From Glandiceps talaboti (Eukaryota > Hemichordata > Enteropneusta > Spengelidae): a stretch of DNA of 64,000 nucleotides. Location: the NCBI RefSeq assembly GCF_964340395.1, contig NC_135565.1, positions 8,438,742-8,502,741 on the forward strand, in the 5' to 3' direction. The position numbers were made by a program, and so were the translations under genes. Positions 44,076 to 59,400 of this stretch are shown here, piece after piece; position 1 is the stretch's first letter, and every line of letters starts with the position of its first letter. The notes under the pieces were generated by a model. That model had not been told where the DNA came from. It was given only the letters and a program-made list of their open reading frames with translations, and made no database searches.

Positions 44076-47000
44076 CTGTGGAAGAGCATAGACAAACAAG
44101 TTATTAGTATTAAAGCAACGTAGCTCTTTGTCTTGGACACAAACTAAAAGCAGTAAAATTCTTCAAAAAAATTCATGAATGCCAACACAAACTTACAAGA
44201 TACGCAGCTCATCCAATCCATCAAATATGTTGTCTCCAAACTGAATGATTTCATTATGGCGAATATCCCTGTAAAAATCCAGAACTTACATTCCTAATTT
44301 AAATGGGAATTAACAACACAGCACTTCCTTTAGTAGTTGGTCTGTTATAATTAGACAACCAATACAACCGACACATACACAATGTATGATACAGGATATT
44401 AAAGATTCACTAGCTGCAACCCCCACGTCTTTTGTAACTGTAAATATACGTACGATGTACAATATTTTGAGAAAGTCATTAATATATATGTATAATGACT
44501 TTCTCAAAATATCGTACACTATGAATAGTATTGTGTCATCTGTGGATAAACGTTCTTTTTGTAGCTGTACACATGATACGGTATAATATATCCAACGAGT
44601 TTTCAGTCCGCACCCAAAAAATATTGGTTGGTTGACTGATTCATTGATTGACTGACTGACTGACTGACTGACTGACTGATTGATTGATTGACTGACTGAT
44701 TTGTTGATTGATTGATTGATTGATTGATTGATCGATCGATCGATTGATTGATTGACTGAATTAAAGAAAACTACTCTGGTTACAGCTAGAGACGCTTTAA
44801 GAATATCTTTACAGTAATAGCATCCAGTTCCACAGATAAACTTTGGCCCTTTGTCCTAAAGTCATATGGAATGAGACAAGACAAAACTGTATTTCCTTGT
44901 TTATGTTATAGGGCAAGTAGATTTTTCTTTTGAAAATCTAATTTGCTCACCTAATCAGAATGCAAAATAATCATTATTATGTGCAATAGATATAATATTG
45001 TGAAATGGTACTTATTGTAATATGTTTAAGCTAGTGAACATATTCAATTATACAGGTAAATTGTATGTTTATTTTATATATACGTATTACAGTAACAACT
45101 GGACATCCTGATTAATTGGGAGGTAGATGTTTGATTGCGGACCCAAAAATTAAATTGATTGGATAAATTGCACCAAACTCTGTTTATTGTTGCTTACATA
45201 TGTTAAACATCATGCGATTCAATACTGTTCAAAGTTTATGGCATGACGAGTAAAAATAAGTCATTGTATCTGTTAAAACAGCTTCATAAAAAAACCGTTT
45301 CAGTTGCTGCTGGTGTAACTGTCTATCTGTAAACTAACTAATTTTAGGGCAAGTAGTTGATCCAAGTACACCATGCTCCATGAGAAATAAGTCGAAAACT
45401 GATTTGTAGCGATTTAGTGAGTTGAAAGGCATGTACGCTTGGTGATCTAGACTGTTGTATTTTGGTGTACTTTTATGTCAAGTTTATAATACTATCATAC
45501 TACCGGAATACTTTGTGAAAGTTGTTGCCAGAAACAATTTCATGTGTATTTTTTGGATTAGTCTACTTAAATACAAAACCAAAGTAACCGTCAAGACCCA
45601 TAAAGTTACAGACTATAGCAATCATACTAAAACTTACAAAAATGACAACTGCTCCATTCCTGAGAAAGCGTTTTCTGCTAAACCAGATAGACGATTGTTC
45701 GACATGTTCCTAAGTAAAACACAAAGGAAATGTTAAATAATTTACATAGAGGTTTGATGAGATTCATTTTATATAATATTTGCCACAATTCTATGTATTA
45801 TATGCCATATTCCCATAGGGTAATAAGATTATATTGTATAGTGGTAATAGTTTGTTTTATTTTGGACCCATTTCATATGCAGAACTAGTGTTTTTATGTT
45901 GCATTCACATCTAGAAAGAATCCATACTTCCTCTGATGTTATCCAATGCATATTAGTGTTACATGACGTATTTGTCTGTTATTTACCTACCCTCTCATCA
46001 TAAATGTGTTAAATGCATTAACAAAAAAGGAATGACTTACAAGAAACGTAATCTCTGCAGACCTGAAAATGTTGAATCTTCCAAATAAGTTAGGGTGTTA
46101 CTCATCAAGTGTCTGAAAAATAAATAGGTGTATAACTATATGTTGTTTATACTATTGAACACAATTAATACTTTATATCTTTAAACTGTATTACAGTACA
46201 GTGCACGACAGATGCAATGGTTTACAAACTCGACATTACACTTCACACAACTAAGCTGTTAGGAATGCCAGGAAATTTGATAACATAAGGTCCGTTAATG
46301 TGTTTTATTATATTAGGCTGGGCGTGAACCCATCATGGGATGTTAGCTTTAATAACATAGGTATATATGGTAAACCTGAAAAAAGTATTAATACGTTTAT
46401 TGAATAAGAAATATTATGCACTGAATTTACATTGAGTGCAATGAAGTACTTACAATTTAAGTAGATTTATCAAACCATAAAACATCTTTGGATAAAGTTT
46501 ACTGATACCATTGTTGGAAATATTTCTGTAAATGTGGCAGTAGAAATATTAAAAAAATGTAAAACCATGGAATTGTGTGGAGGGCATGTACATGACTCAA
46601 ATGTTATAATGACATAGTTGTCTTAAGGTATAACATGAAATGTTTACTTACAGTTCCCCCATCCAATTAAAGCTAGTGAATGTCTCACTCCAATTGTATG
46701 AACTTGAAAAGTTCATTTCAGTTGATATTCTGCGATATAACGAAACAACAGATAGAAAATATCCAGTACAGTATTTAACTTTTTAAATAAGTGTTTGACG
46801 GCACTGGAATGACTCCCCCTGCTAGTTACATAATTTGGTATTTTAGAACATGCAGTAACACATAAGGTTATATCCTGTCACACCTCATTTCTTTCAACAA
46901 AGTCGCTAGCCATTCAGCTCATACTACTTGTTCCGAACACAACCAAGGTTAAATGGTTGGTATAACTATTATAGAAAAATGCCTGTTAACAGCTTAGCAA

Positions 47001-50000
47001 ATGTACATGTGTTGTGGTCCAAGTAGGGTAAACAAAACTGTTAAAATATAAAGTGTTAACAGAACTGTTAGATGAATATTATATTGCCTAAAATTGCAGA
47101 GTCTCATTATTTGATAAGAATCTGCTGAATGCAGTTAGACACAAATTCAATAACTCAAACATAATTCCTTTCATACTTACAAACGTCTTGTGTTGACAGT
47201 CAAATCATTAATAACAACGACCTCAATTCCTTCACAGATTACATCGTATGCTTTACATACACATCCTGGAGGACAAATTCTATCTGGAATATACGAAAAA
47301 TAGAGGTTACTATCATAATCCAAGAAACAATATAACATTAGATTTAATGTTTAACCAAATCAATTGATCATGTCGATTACAAGACCTGTCTAAATATCTC
47401 CATTGTGTTTAAGTGACAACTTACCACAATACAATTCATCATACCCATCTTTACATTGATGGATGCCGTCACATATGTTTTCTCGTCCGACACATTTATC
47501 TTCAGCTGGGCAGTGTATAACTCCTGGGGGGCATTTGAACACGTCTACAATAATCAAAACAATACACAAATACTACCATTAACCCAGTGTAACTAATAAA
47601 GTTATACTCCTTTCTGATCCTTCCCCATTGTTTCGACTGTTCCATCAATTTCATTTGGCGGACAATTGTTCAGTTAACGGGATGCTTTTTACACAAAGAA
47701 AATATCTGCATACTGTTAAACCATGAAAGGAACTGTCCTCTAACGCTTTAAACCCACAAATGAAACTATCCTCAGCTTGTTAATCATTTCTATAGTACGG
47801 TCTCAAACTTGTCAATTGTTACAGTGCAACCAACGTGAACTGCCCTGCCTAACACCATGTTCTACCATGCCTAATGCTGCACCTGTCATTCTGTAAAGAG
47901 TGTACAAATCGACCTTACCTTTGTGGGTCCTTAAAATAGATCTGTACCTGTTCATCCAAAGACATGCTCTATAAACACTTTACTACAAAGTGACTTGTGG
48001 AGAAAGCAGTATTCCATATAGAATTTGGTCATTTACATGGCAATACGTACAGCACCAGGGTTAGTAACACAGCCATGGGTGGGTAAGAAATTGAAATACT
48101 GTTCGAATGTGGACTGTAAATTTGTTGCAGTACAAGTCTTTGCCAAGTTAATGGAGTTTGCACTGAACGTTTTGAGAAAACATTGTATATTTGGCTGTGA
48201 TATGCGGGATGGGATTTTTATCCTTTAGTGAATTCTGTAATTAACATGATAATGGGTAAGAGGATGTAACGAGGCTGCAGATAACAAGGTTTACTCTCTG
48301 GCTAATATCTGAAATAATCGGCTGTACTTCGGACAAAATAATGGAGCTTTCCCCAAGAGCGTCCGATTATTTTCAGTTAAAGGCCTCTGACCTATAACTA
48401 TACGTTGTCCTTGGTTTGAACACACATATAGATCATGACAATTAGTTTTGTAATAAACCTAGTCTCTTGATTTGTCAAAACGTGGAATGTGTGATGTGTA
48501 CACCCATTCAACACAAATCACGATCCTCTCTTGTTTTTTTTTTAGGTATCTTCACTGTTGTCATAGGGAACCCTACAATGAACGTACAGTGTGGTAAATG
48601 TGATGTGTTAAAAAATACATATGCACACATCATAGGCCAGTCTCCCTCGGGCCTTTGGATCACCCCAACATGCACTTTTTCCGGAGAGGCCAGCCCACAC
48701 ACAGTACCTCGACTAAATAAAGGTATAATTTTTGCCCTCGTTATCAGTCAACATGTGCATTATGTTTCATATATTGATAAAACTCGACCCTATAGTTCTG
48801 TTGATCTTAGATTTTGAACAGTTTGGAGAGAAACAATTCTGACTCACCACAGAGTGCAGCATGTTCGTCTTCTTTTCTAATACAATCTGGCACCCCATCA
48901 CATAGTCTGTGCAACGGAATGCAGTAACTACCAGGACATCTGTATGTTGATGGTGGACAGGTAATGTTATCTGTTTTGATGGATGATTTGAAATCAACAT
49001 ATCATTATGTCTGTTCTTCCTTTTAGCATCATGATGATAAAGATAATGATTTGGCAATAGTTGATTAAGACTACATGAATACGAACTATAACATCTCTTA
49101 GATATACACAATAACACACATATACACACAGAAGTGTGTCAGATTTTGCGTTTCAACTGAAGCTGTATTCATTGTGTACCCTAGGAAAAATATGTAAACA
49201 TTTAAACCACATACTTTCTTCGAATGTTTGTAGTCTCTGTGTTGACAACCATACTTACTAATACAGTCCTGTAGATGTGACATATCTCGGCAGCCAAGTG
49301 GATATCCTTGAGCATCAATATCGTAAACACAACGCCATTTTTCATCAATGCAGATGATGTTCTCACAGAGAAAATTGCCTTGGCGACATTCTTCCGATTC
49401 TGTTAAGATTAGCGTATTACGAAAGGCATATTACTGTAATATGATTCTATACCTTGTAAAATTTTGACTGTCTCTAAAATTTGATTATAAACTGAAATAA
49501 AAGGAAACAAAATGAATGCTTGGTAATTTTACTTTTTTTTTAAATTCAGAGAGATTCAACAGAATCCCAGCATAAAAAGATTCATCATATATAGTGAATA
49601 GCAGAAATATCAAAGGTATCAAATTTTCTTTTGATACAGCTATGTGAATTGCTTACAAATGCTCACGATAATACATATAATTTTATCCAATAACACCTAC
49701 TGCAATTATCTCCTTCATCAGGAACAGTACTTGCATCACAAAATGCACAATCAGATATACCATCACAATGCAAAGATCTTGGTAAACAGGAACTATCAGG
49801 GCATAATTGTCCATTGCAAATTCCTGTACAGAAGAATTTAGGGATTGGAATATCAAGACAAACATGTTGACAAAAACACGACCTCGGATAAATGGGTGGT
49901 TAGACTTACAAGACGGCGCAATGAAAACACGAAAGGAACTAAGTAAGACAGTCTTTAAAGAAAATTGGAGATTGTTATCCACTTTAGCATTGTGACAATG

Positions 50001-53000
50001 TGGCAATATTACGAACATAAGAAGTACATCTATATGGCATTGGTTTTGTGTTAAGAAATAATGTCTCAAACTAATAGTGCCATTTACATGCTTCGTATAG
50101 TTTGGTTTCCGAAGATGTTGAATCTTCTTTCATTATGCGATATTCACACCTTGAAAGGGATTGTCGCAAACCTAATTCCAGTTTCTGACAATTTTAACCA
50201 GATGTAACATTTGTTCAATCTTTGTCTGATACCATCAATATTTCATACATGCATGTATATGTTGTAGATTTACTGTTTCAAAAGTTTGGCTAACCATTAC
50301 AATTTATTTCATCGGTACCATCAATACAGTCCACAACTATATCACAACGTTGTTGTTTTCCAATACACTGTCCATTCTGACAAGCAAACCTGTTATTTTC
50401 TCTACTGCATGTCGGAGTACCTAACGAAAAGAACACATATTTGACCATGTATTTCCACCGGGGTAAATTTTTAGCAGAGGATGTGTAAATGTGTTTAATG
50501 TGTGTTTTGTCTTAATTTACCCTCGGTGATTTCTCCCCTGGGGGTTGTAGGCAGTCAGAAGTGTCAGTTCGTCCCGTACTGCCCCTTGACATATATGGTA
50601 GTTAGGTGGATCACAGGTGGGGTAAAGGTGGGTGAATTTGACTTTTCGTATAGTGTTTAACACCAAGAAACACTTCCAATGCTAACGCTAATAGTTATTG
50701 TTGATATCTACGCTTGATTAAAATTGATTAAATTATTGTAACTGCAGTGATATCATATATATATTATTGAAAGGAAACAATGAAAAATCTAAAGTACTTT
50801 CTGACATTTAATACTATATAAGTAACTGTTGGTATGGTATGATAAAACGCATATGCAGTCTTGCCGCATTGTGAAGAATAAATAATTGGGTTAATTTAAT
50901 ATTTTAGGGGACACAGGGAATTGAACAAAACAAGTTAATCAATTTAAACAATGATCAACGAGATAGTCATCTAAGAAAGGTATATCATATGGGCAATTGA
51001 GATGCATACAACAGTCTCGTTCATCAGATGAATCAGCACAGTCCTGTCGATAATCACAGTACTTGGAATATGGAATACAGAAACCGTCTTGACATTCAAA
51101 TCCATCACACATCAAGTTGTAGGTATCTAATATGCAAATGTTATGCAAATGTTATATGATATAATAAAAACAATAAACCAGCTTGAACTATGGTTAAGTT
51201 GATATTCCTAACTGTACATTTTATGTAGGCAGTCAGGGACAGTTTGTAACTCACACATTACAAACATTTGTAAAACTAACATACCAAGCCATTTCAGGCT
51301 GAGAGTGCCCCAGCTCCAACATTGTGTGCCGCCATAATGCATTATTCAGCTTGTACAAATGACGCCACTGTCTAAAGAAGTAAGTACTAGTGATAATAAT
51401 GCTTTATCAGACAGTACACGTTTTGAACAAATTTATCTTGAATATAGTTTGCGAGATAACAAAAAAAACATATGAATGTCAGAATGTAGTCTAATGTCGA
51501 TGAAAAATATATTAAAGGTGTAAAGCAAGTTAATTAAATGGAAATATAGATTTTACCTAAATGTATGAATAGGCTTGGTTTTGATAACAAGTTAAAGAAT
51601 ATTTCATGTAGCAAGATTTCTATTGATACATATGCAATATGCTTACCACACGAGTCCTCATCACTTCCGTCTTGGCAATCTGTCGATCCATCACAAACAT
51701 CTGACCAGTGCAAACATTCCTCACTTCCACATTTAAACATTGAAATTGGGCAACCTTAGTAAGGGTAGATTGGTCATTACATATTAAAATCTGAAAGAGT
51801 TTATGAAACTTTACAGTTCGATAATCTCAATTCAGTTCATATATGGCTACAATATAAACCTATACAGACATAGAAGCATTTTTTTTTTAATTTATGAAAC
51901 ATAACACATGCATGCATGCATACATACATACATACATACATACATACATACATACATACATACATACATGCATGCATGCATTTAAAAGATTGCATAATTT
52001 GAGAGGTTTAGATAGACGTTAGAACGCATAAGCGAACGGGAGTATATTGCCGTGCATGCATACACGTAATGACGCGTACAGAGTTGTGTTTAGCTACACC
52101 TTTACTTAAACTTAGACAGTGCAATGTACACGCGCGCTTTGGCATCTTCTGTCCAGATGGCCAAACACATGACTTTGTTTTCCAAACTTGTGTGTACTTT
52201 AGACATTTCTCATGCAAAACCAACAATTAGTTTAGAGTTACATTTCCGATTATTAACAAAAGATTATGACATTTAATAGAAGAAAAATGACAAAAAATGA
52301 ACACCTATATACACTTATATGTAGACAATCCTTTTGACGTAGCAAAGTCTGATACAGAACACATGTGTTGCCTTCGAATCACGTGACTATGAAGTTACTT
52401 ATATATAACACACCCACACATAATTCTGTATAGTTGAGTTTATACATACGTTCAGAACACAATCGTGAAAGATAGTGGAATGACCATGCGCGCGTTGAGA
52501 TTGCCTGTCAATAAGGCCCAACACACGCCTTTGGTTTCCAAACTTTAGACACATGCATAATTTTAGGTATGTAATTAGTTTCAACTTAGATGCTGTATGT
52601 CAGTACAAACCTGTAGAGTCACTGTATTGTGAAATGTTTAACATGTATACGATATCTGTGAATGACAATATTACAGTTACTTCTACAAAACATTAACTTG
52701 ATATAACTTAATCAAAAAGTATTTAAATATGCTTTCTTTTTTTAAAAATCCGACGTTTATGTCATAAGAAGCATATACCGCAGACTAACTATTTGTTGTT
52801 TACGAGGAGCAACCAATTGTCAATGGTGTTATATATTATTATCTGCATTCACAATATATGCGATGAATTGTGCATTCAATATGTTGTTCTGTATAACATA
52901 TCAAAGCGATTGATGTAAAAAGGCATAGTTCAAAAACTGAAGTTTGAGCATAATTATTCAGTACATAATTGTGTCATCAAACGCACCATTGCGAATTATG

Positions 53001-53380
53001 CAAGAACGTTGTTCAACTGTTTGCAGAGATCATAACGAAAGGCACTTGTTCTCGTGAAGGCAATCAGGTACAAGATATGACATGTAACATAGTAAGATGT
53101 GATAACGTTTTAAAAATGGTGAAATTATCTTTATTTACCCGAATTGTTGGTAGTCAGAGCTGATTTCTTACAGAGATATCTGTTCGTAATATTTGCAGAA
53201 CACATAACGTCTTGCCAATGGTTCGAAGAGTGCAGATTCAGGACAAAGATTGTGCCACAATTTTCGTATTTCCCGCCATCTGGTTGGAAGCTGTATATAT
53301 TGATATAATTTGTATGCTGTACACATTTCTTTTAAAATATTGACATGCGATATTTTGATGACAAACAATAGACCAATTTG

Positions 53381-53411
<31 letters not shown>

Positions 53412-56400
53412 TGTATGTATGTCGATTGATTGGTACTTCATTGAGAATACACCGCGGGTCAGAATGTCTTTGTTTACAGATAACACTTACTTTTCTGTAC
53501 TCCAATCAGTAAAAGTAACAGGGCTTCCATCTGTCCATTGATATATACCTTCCACATCGCCATCAGTAAGTCCTGTGCATGAAATAATTTGATGAAATGT
53601 TAGTTTACTTAAAACAATGTATTTAGATATTACATTGTTATGTAAATAAATAAAGTCAACAGGGTGTAATATACCTAATCACTTGCATACAATTTCCTCT
53701 TGCCCAATATAATGTAGAATCACACTTACCAATATAAGTCACTTTGAGAGGTTCCTCTGAAAGTATTTTGTGGACTATCCACGCCTCTCTTTTCGTTAGT
53801 ATGCTAACTAGATTAGATGACTGAAGTTCACAGTCGAGTTGTGCTTTCTGCCATGTAATATTTTCATGGTTTTCTTGAAGATTGTAGCATGCATCGTCAA
53901 ACAATTGCCAACCAGTAGAAATATCACAGTACAGCTCTGTAAAACAAAATATACAACTCAGAAATATTAGTTTTTAACTTGTGTTCACTGAAATCAAGAA
54001 TTTGCCATCCTATTTTGACTTAAAACCAATGACATACTCACCAAGCAATTTCTTCACAACAGAGATCCAAATGATAATGTACGTAAATCAGTTCTAGCTA
54101 TTACCCTAAAGAACATGTGCACCTTATTTCATCTGAATTGAGCCAGCCGTATTTGAGGAAACGAAGTCAGACAGATAGCCAGACATACAAAGAGGCAGAC
54201 AGACAGAATAACATACAGACTTGTCATCCGTACATTATAACCTTCCTTGCTTATATAGCTGATTGAAGTTGGACGTGATAACCTCTTTTGGTGGGTTACG
54301 ATTACAGAACCGTCCATGCAGTATATCACTACTGGAGTTTCCACCATAGACGAGAACAAAGTCCGTTGTGCAAATAGGATAGTTTCTACTAACATCAAAT
54401 TCCTGGAACCATAATTCTATATAGTTGTTTAGTGCAGCTGTGATGAGCCATGAACATCTACTGTCTCTTGGATACGGATATGGATAGTCAATTGTTGATA
54501 TGACACCAGGGGATGTTGTACAATCCATCCTGCCCAGACACACTCTGTTGATATCGCGACATGAAAGCACATCTGGATAAATTAAAAAAAATATACACTA
54601 TCAAATAAAGGGATAAACTTACAAACAAGTAAACTATAAACAACAATCTTACAACACTGTGAAGGCGATCATAGTTTGCAACACTATAACTCGATAACAC
54701 CAAAACTCATTCTAAATGCTTGTTAATGTGTCCATCTGGCATTTTGACAAAAAACATTGTTAACAAGAGTAAAATACTTAGAGTACACTGACTTCATTAT
54801 ACTGGCAGTATTTGTATTGCTAGCCGTTAGCTATATAGAACTTACCATTTGTTAGTCGTATATAATAGTCAACCTCGAGTGAATGCATTGGTTCTGCATT
54901 CACCATCCAGTGTGGTTCAGGACCAAAGGTACACATGTTGCCTGTTATTGAATACATCAAGTACTTGCAGCCAGAAGACTTTACCTCCAGGCACAAATGT
55001 ATACATTCATCAAATGTAACCATATGGAATTCTCGATTTGATACCAAAGCTGACTCACATGCAGTATATGGGTTAGGCTTAATCGAAAATCTATAACCTT
55101 TTCTGTAGTAGAACTCATTAGAGAAAACCTCTGGAAAGTTAGGAATAACGAAAACAAACCATGAGAAATTGCAATATTTACCTTTCAACAGTAACAGAAT
55201 ACATTAACATTATTGAAGGGAAATTTCAACAGTAACAGAATACATTAACATTATTGAAGGGAAATTTCCAGTTTCCGTACAATTGAATCGAATATAACTG
55301 AACACAGGCTTAAGTATGGCCTAAGAAAACAAATTGAATTTTGTGTCATGAAAAGGGCAGAGCCATTTAAATTGAATACAAATTATGTACAGATGCAACG
55401 AATGTCTTAATACAGGTATGTACAAAATACAAAGATAATTTGGCATTAGGACTGAGGCATTACATGGTCGGATAAATAATATCCAACCGTTCACCACATA
55501 GTCCATTGTACAAAGTTATGAAAAAATCTTGAACGTGATGATACTTTAAGGCCTTAGTCTGCATTCAAATTTAGGTCTGATTAAGATGGCGCTAGCTAGA
55601 TTACTTTGACCCTGTAAAATGCCCATAGAGCTTATACAGCGCTTAGGAAACGACCGTTTATATTATTCACGTATTTCACGTTTTGTATCTCTCAATGTTT
55701 AACTACGGTATTATGAATATTTAGGAAAGAACTGTGCCACTGTAATTTTGAAATTAGTCGCATTTTAGAGACTATATTCGTGAAAAAAATGGCTTGCTAC
55801 ACGCTGGAAGTGAGGAGCCTCTGACTGTGGGATTGAAAAGACACTCATTAATATTCCTTTGGTGTACAGGCTATATTGCCGATTGAAGCCAAATCACGGC
55901 AGCGCCTCGTTCATTACGCTTTACCATAGTGTATATATAGAGTGTCACATCTTCAAATTCGAGAGTGAACGAAGAGACGGACTTATGCGAAACCAATGAA
56001 AGCATGCCACATTTGCTGATCATGGCAGACTTAAAACAGGCATGATCAAATATTTTAACAGACAAATATCACCTATGTTAAGTCGAGGACATCCATATAA
56101 TTCCAGCATCCCACCTATCTTGTACAAAGTGTTGTATATAGGTTGGATTCTCATGTATCTTGCATATATGGAAGGACATATCGAATTATAAGCAAATCCG
56201 TGAAGGATGTCCATATTTACGAACACCTGGACAAAAGAGATGCAAATGGAGTGATTAAACGTTAATTACAGAAAGTTATTAATAATACATTTCTATACAT
56301 GCATGCTAAAAATATTATAGAGAAATTACAAAGTAATTCTTAGAAGTGTGTGTATGATTAGGCAAAACAAAAATTGTTTCTGGTCAGCGCGCGCATTTCG

Positions 56401-59400
56401 TTATGTCTTTGTCCATCCCATGCAGTCTGCAGTTCCATGGGGAAACACAAAAATAACCCTTCCTACTTCAGTGAAGACAATTGCAGAGCCAATCATGAAC
56501 AAGCAAATGATATCTGTCCCACATACACACTAAATAAAACGGAAGTACTAACTGCCATAAATAGAGTGACAAGTATGTTGAGAATTTAAAGAAAAACGCA
56601 TCGTCGCATTCTTTTAGACATATTGTCCTGGCCAGAAACAATTCTTTTTTTTCTTGGCCTTACCTTGGCATGGTCTTTGTCATTACCATAGGTAGTATAG
56701 TCACTGCCATCAATGCTATAAGCGAGTGTGTAAGATATTATAGTGAATATAGCTGGATTATCTATTTGGTACAATAGTAGCGATGAGATACCGTTCACCA
56801 TTGTCACACTGGCTAGATCCACTTTTAAGCTTGGCACGTTGTTTGGCGTATAGAAGGGTGCCCAGATAAAGCAAAGGTGGATAGATTTTTCATTAACATT
56901 GTAGCCGTAATAATGTAAGGACGCCTCGTAAGCCAACAACATATCTTCATTTATAACTAGGGATGGCGGAAAACTTATTTGGATTCGATAGTCACTCAAT
57001 CCAAGTGGAAAGCTGCATGTACTACACGAAGACTGTAAAACTGGTTGTAATTGTTTAAAAAAAAGAGAGACAAACGTTAAATCACATACTGTAAACTAAA
57101 ATACTAGTAAAAACGTTTGATCTACTTTGCGATTGTATTCTCTTCCACTAACTTGATATTCTACCTTTAAAGAAGGCAACATTTGAAAACCTTGGATAAG
57201 AATTATGGGTGTTTCAGTATTTCCACTTCTTAAGAGTAAGGTTTGAAAAATACTAGCAAAACATGAATATTATAATATCAAAATTATCATATTTGTTAAG
57301 AAAAAATTGTTTTGTCAATATTTTTGTTCGCTGTTCGTGTATTTGTTAGCACTGATATACTATATATACATCCATGGAAAAGACATCACACTGCTAAATA
57401 CCAACAACAGTCTCCTGTTAACGTTCTAGGTGATATTGTACGTACTGTTACTTTTCGGAGATGCAAAGACGGAGACTAACAGTGAGAGACTGAAGGGCAG
57501 CTAAGACTAATGTTTTTGATCGAGCTCTAAAAAAATTAAATTAATTAATATAACACAGAGAAGTACACTGAGTTCAATATTTTCTTGAGACCGAACTAAA
57601 ATATTCAAGTCTTTCTTGTGTATCCCCCCCCCCCCAACCATTTGGTAGATACGTGTACCGGTCGGGACTTTACAGCAGGCGGCTATTGATAAGTACAGGT
57701 AAAGTGTTGTAAATACGAAATAAGAGCACACGACTCTCTCGGGGCCCTGACTAGTAAGCTGACAGCTTGAATGGCTGCCTAGCAAGGTCCCTGACAGTGT
57801 CACGGCATGCTAGCTGATAACTAGATAATAGGTAACTAGCAGTGGGCTAATAGCGGCTTTAAATAGCAAATAGCTTGAATAGCTGTCCAACCAACACCCT
57901 GGCAGAGTCTGAGGCTGAAAGTTGCCAGATACCTAGCAGGGGGCTAATAGCGGCTATTAATGGTTAGAGGATACTGGTGGAAAGGGAAGTAGCTTATACC
58001 TGGTTGCAAAATTTTTTCAAAAATGTTTACTATACTAAATGACATTGTAGAAAAGCTTGCTATTGATCAAGCTCAAAGCCAAGTCAAGGTTAATGTAAAA
58101 GACATAACTATCAGATAAGAATATTTTTTGGGAATGAAAGATCACGAAACGACTAAAAAGGGATAAGTAGTTTCTCGTATATGACATTTTGTGTATATTT
58201 TAGGAGAGGGTGTGGGCACAGAATATAATGGCTGATATCGCAAATGCTCAAGGGTGACAAAATGTCATCACTCAGTTCTGTTTTTGTATACCCTTAGACA
58301 ACATTTATGGGCTGGAGAAAAGTTTAGACGACAAATTTATGTAAAAGTGTAGCTTCTGCCGGACTATAGGAAAGTACACTGTCTTGTTTGCAACGAAATC
58401 GACAACCTTTTATAATTAAAGAGAGTTAGTATAACCATTGGATTCTAACGTGGGTTAATTTTGATAACACCTTGATCGTTATTTCAGAAATGTTTTACAG
58501 TGACCCCGATTTTTGTTGTTGGTCTTAACTGCCAACGGATTGGAATTAATTTTGAACAAACTCACAGCAAAATATTGAACTCTTTATATGTCCTAGGTGC
58601 ATTTAACGTTAACACCTAAAATCCTTTATTCTTAAATGCTAAACAAAGGAATTCTTACCGTTGTCATTGGGTTTAGGGACACACAGAACATTGGCTATTG
58701 TGTCAATGGTGCTAATCTTTGTCTCAATTGCATCGTTGGTTAATTTGCTTTTAAACACGTCCCAAAAGGAGCTTGCATAGTGCAACACACGACCTTCTCC
58801 CCACACATATCCATCAGTATTAAGTCCAAATTGCCATGCCGAACGAGTGTCTTCAAAAGACGCTAAATTGGCATTATTTGCCTGACAGGCAAGTTCAGCA
58901 TCCATGTAGGAAAAGGACCCTAACACAACAAATGCAATGGCTGGAAATAAACAAAGATATATTAAGGAACAACCTAAAGGAATATTCATATTTCCATATC
59001 GCAAAATTAAGCTCAAATTTAGAATGCTGTTTGATTGTCATTTTCGAACATGTAAAAATGTTTCTTTACAAAAATATCATTAACACCACTATTCTCTTTT
59101 GAACACCGCTGTTCATTCTGCTGCTAGGAGTTTGATTCTTCATTCATACTGAATGCATAGTATCCAATGCTTGAGCACAAAATTATGCTGAAAATCGACC
59201 ACATTTATGCCATCAAAAATGTGTTCAGAGGTAATACTTTTTGAACAGCAATGGATGCAACGAAAATGTATTAAAGAATAGACCGATCGACACCAGGATT
59301 GTAAAATATAGAAAACCTTGAGAAATCCGGTGTTCAAGCTGTAAGATATCTTTTTTTTAAAGTCTGCGATACTTTTAAAACATACTTTAAGAAATGTGTT

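Noticed and set aside
44076-44140. ATG at 44140 as the start of a stand-alone 7TM gene
   Set aside because: The acceptor at 44076-44077 joins in phase to the LRR exon and yields a normal LRR-hinge-7TM sequence.
48467-48817. Plus-strand ORF of 116 codons between LDLa exons
   Set aside because: It lies in a receptor intron on the opposite strand and has no recognisable domain or splice context.
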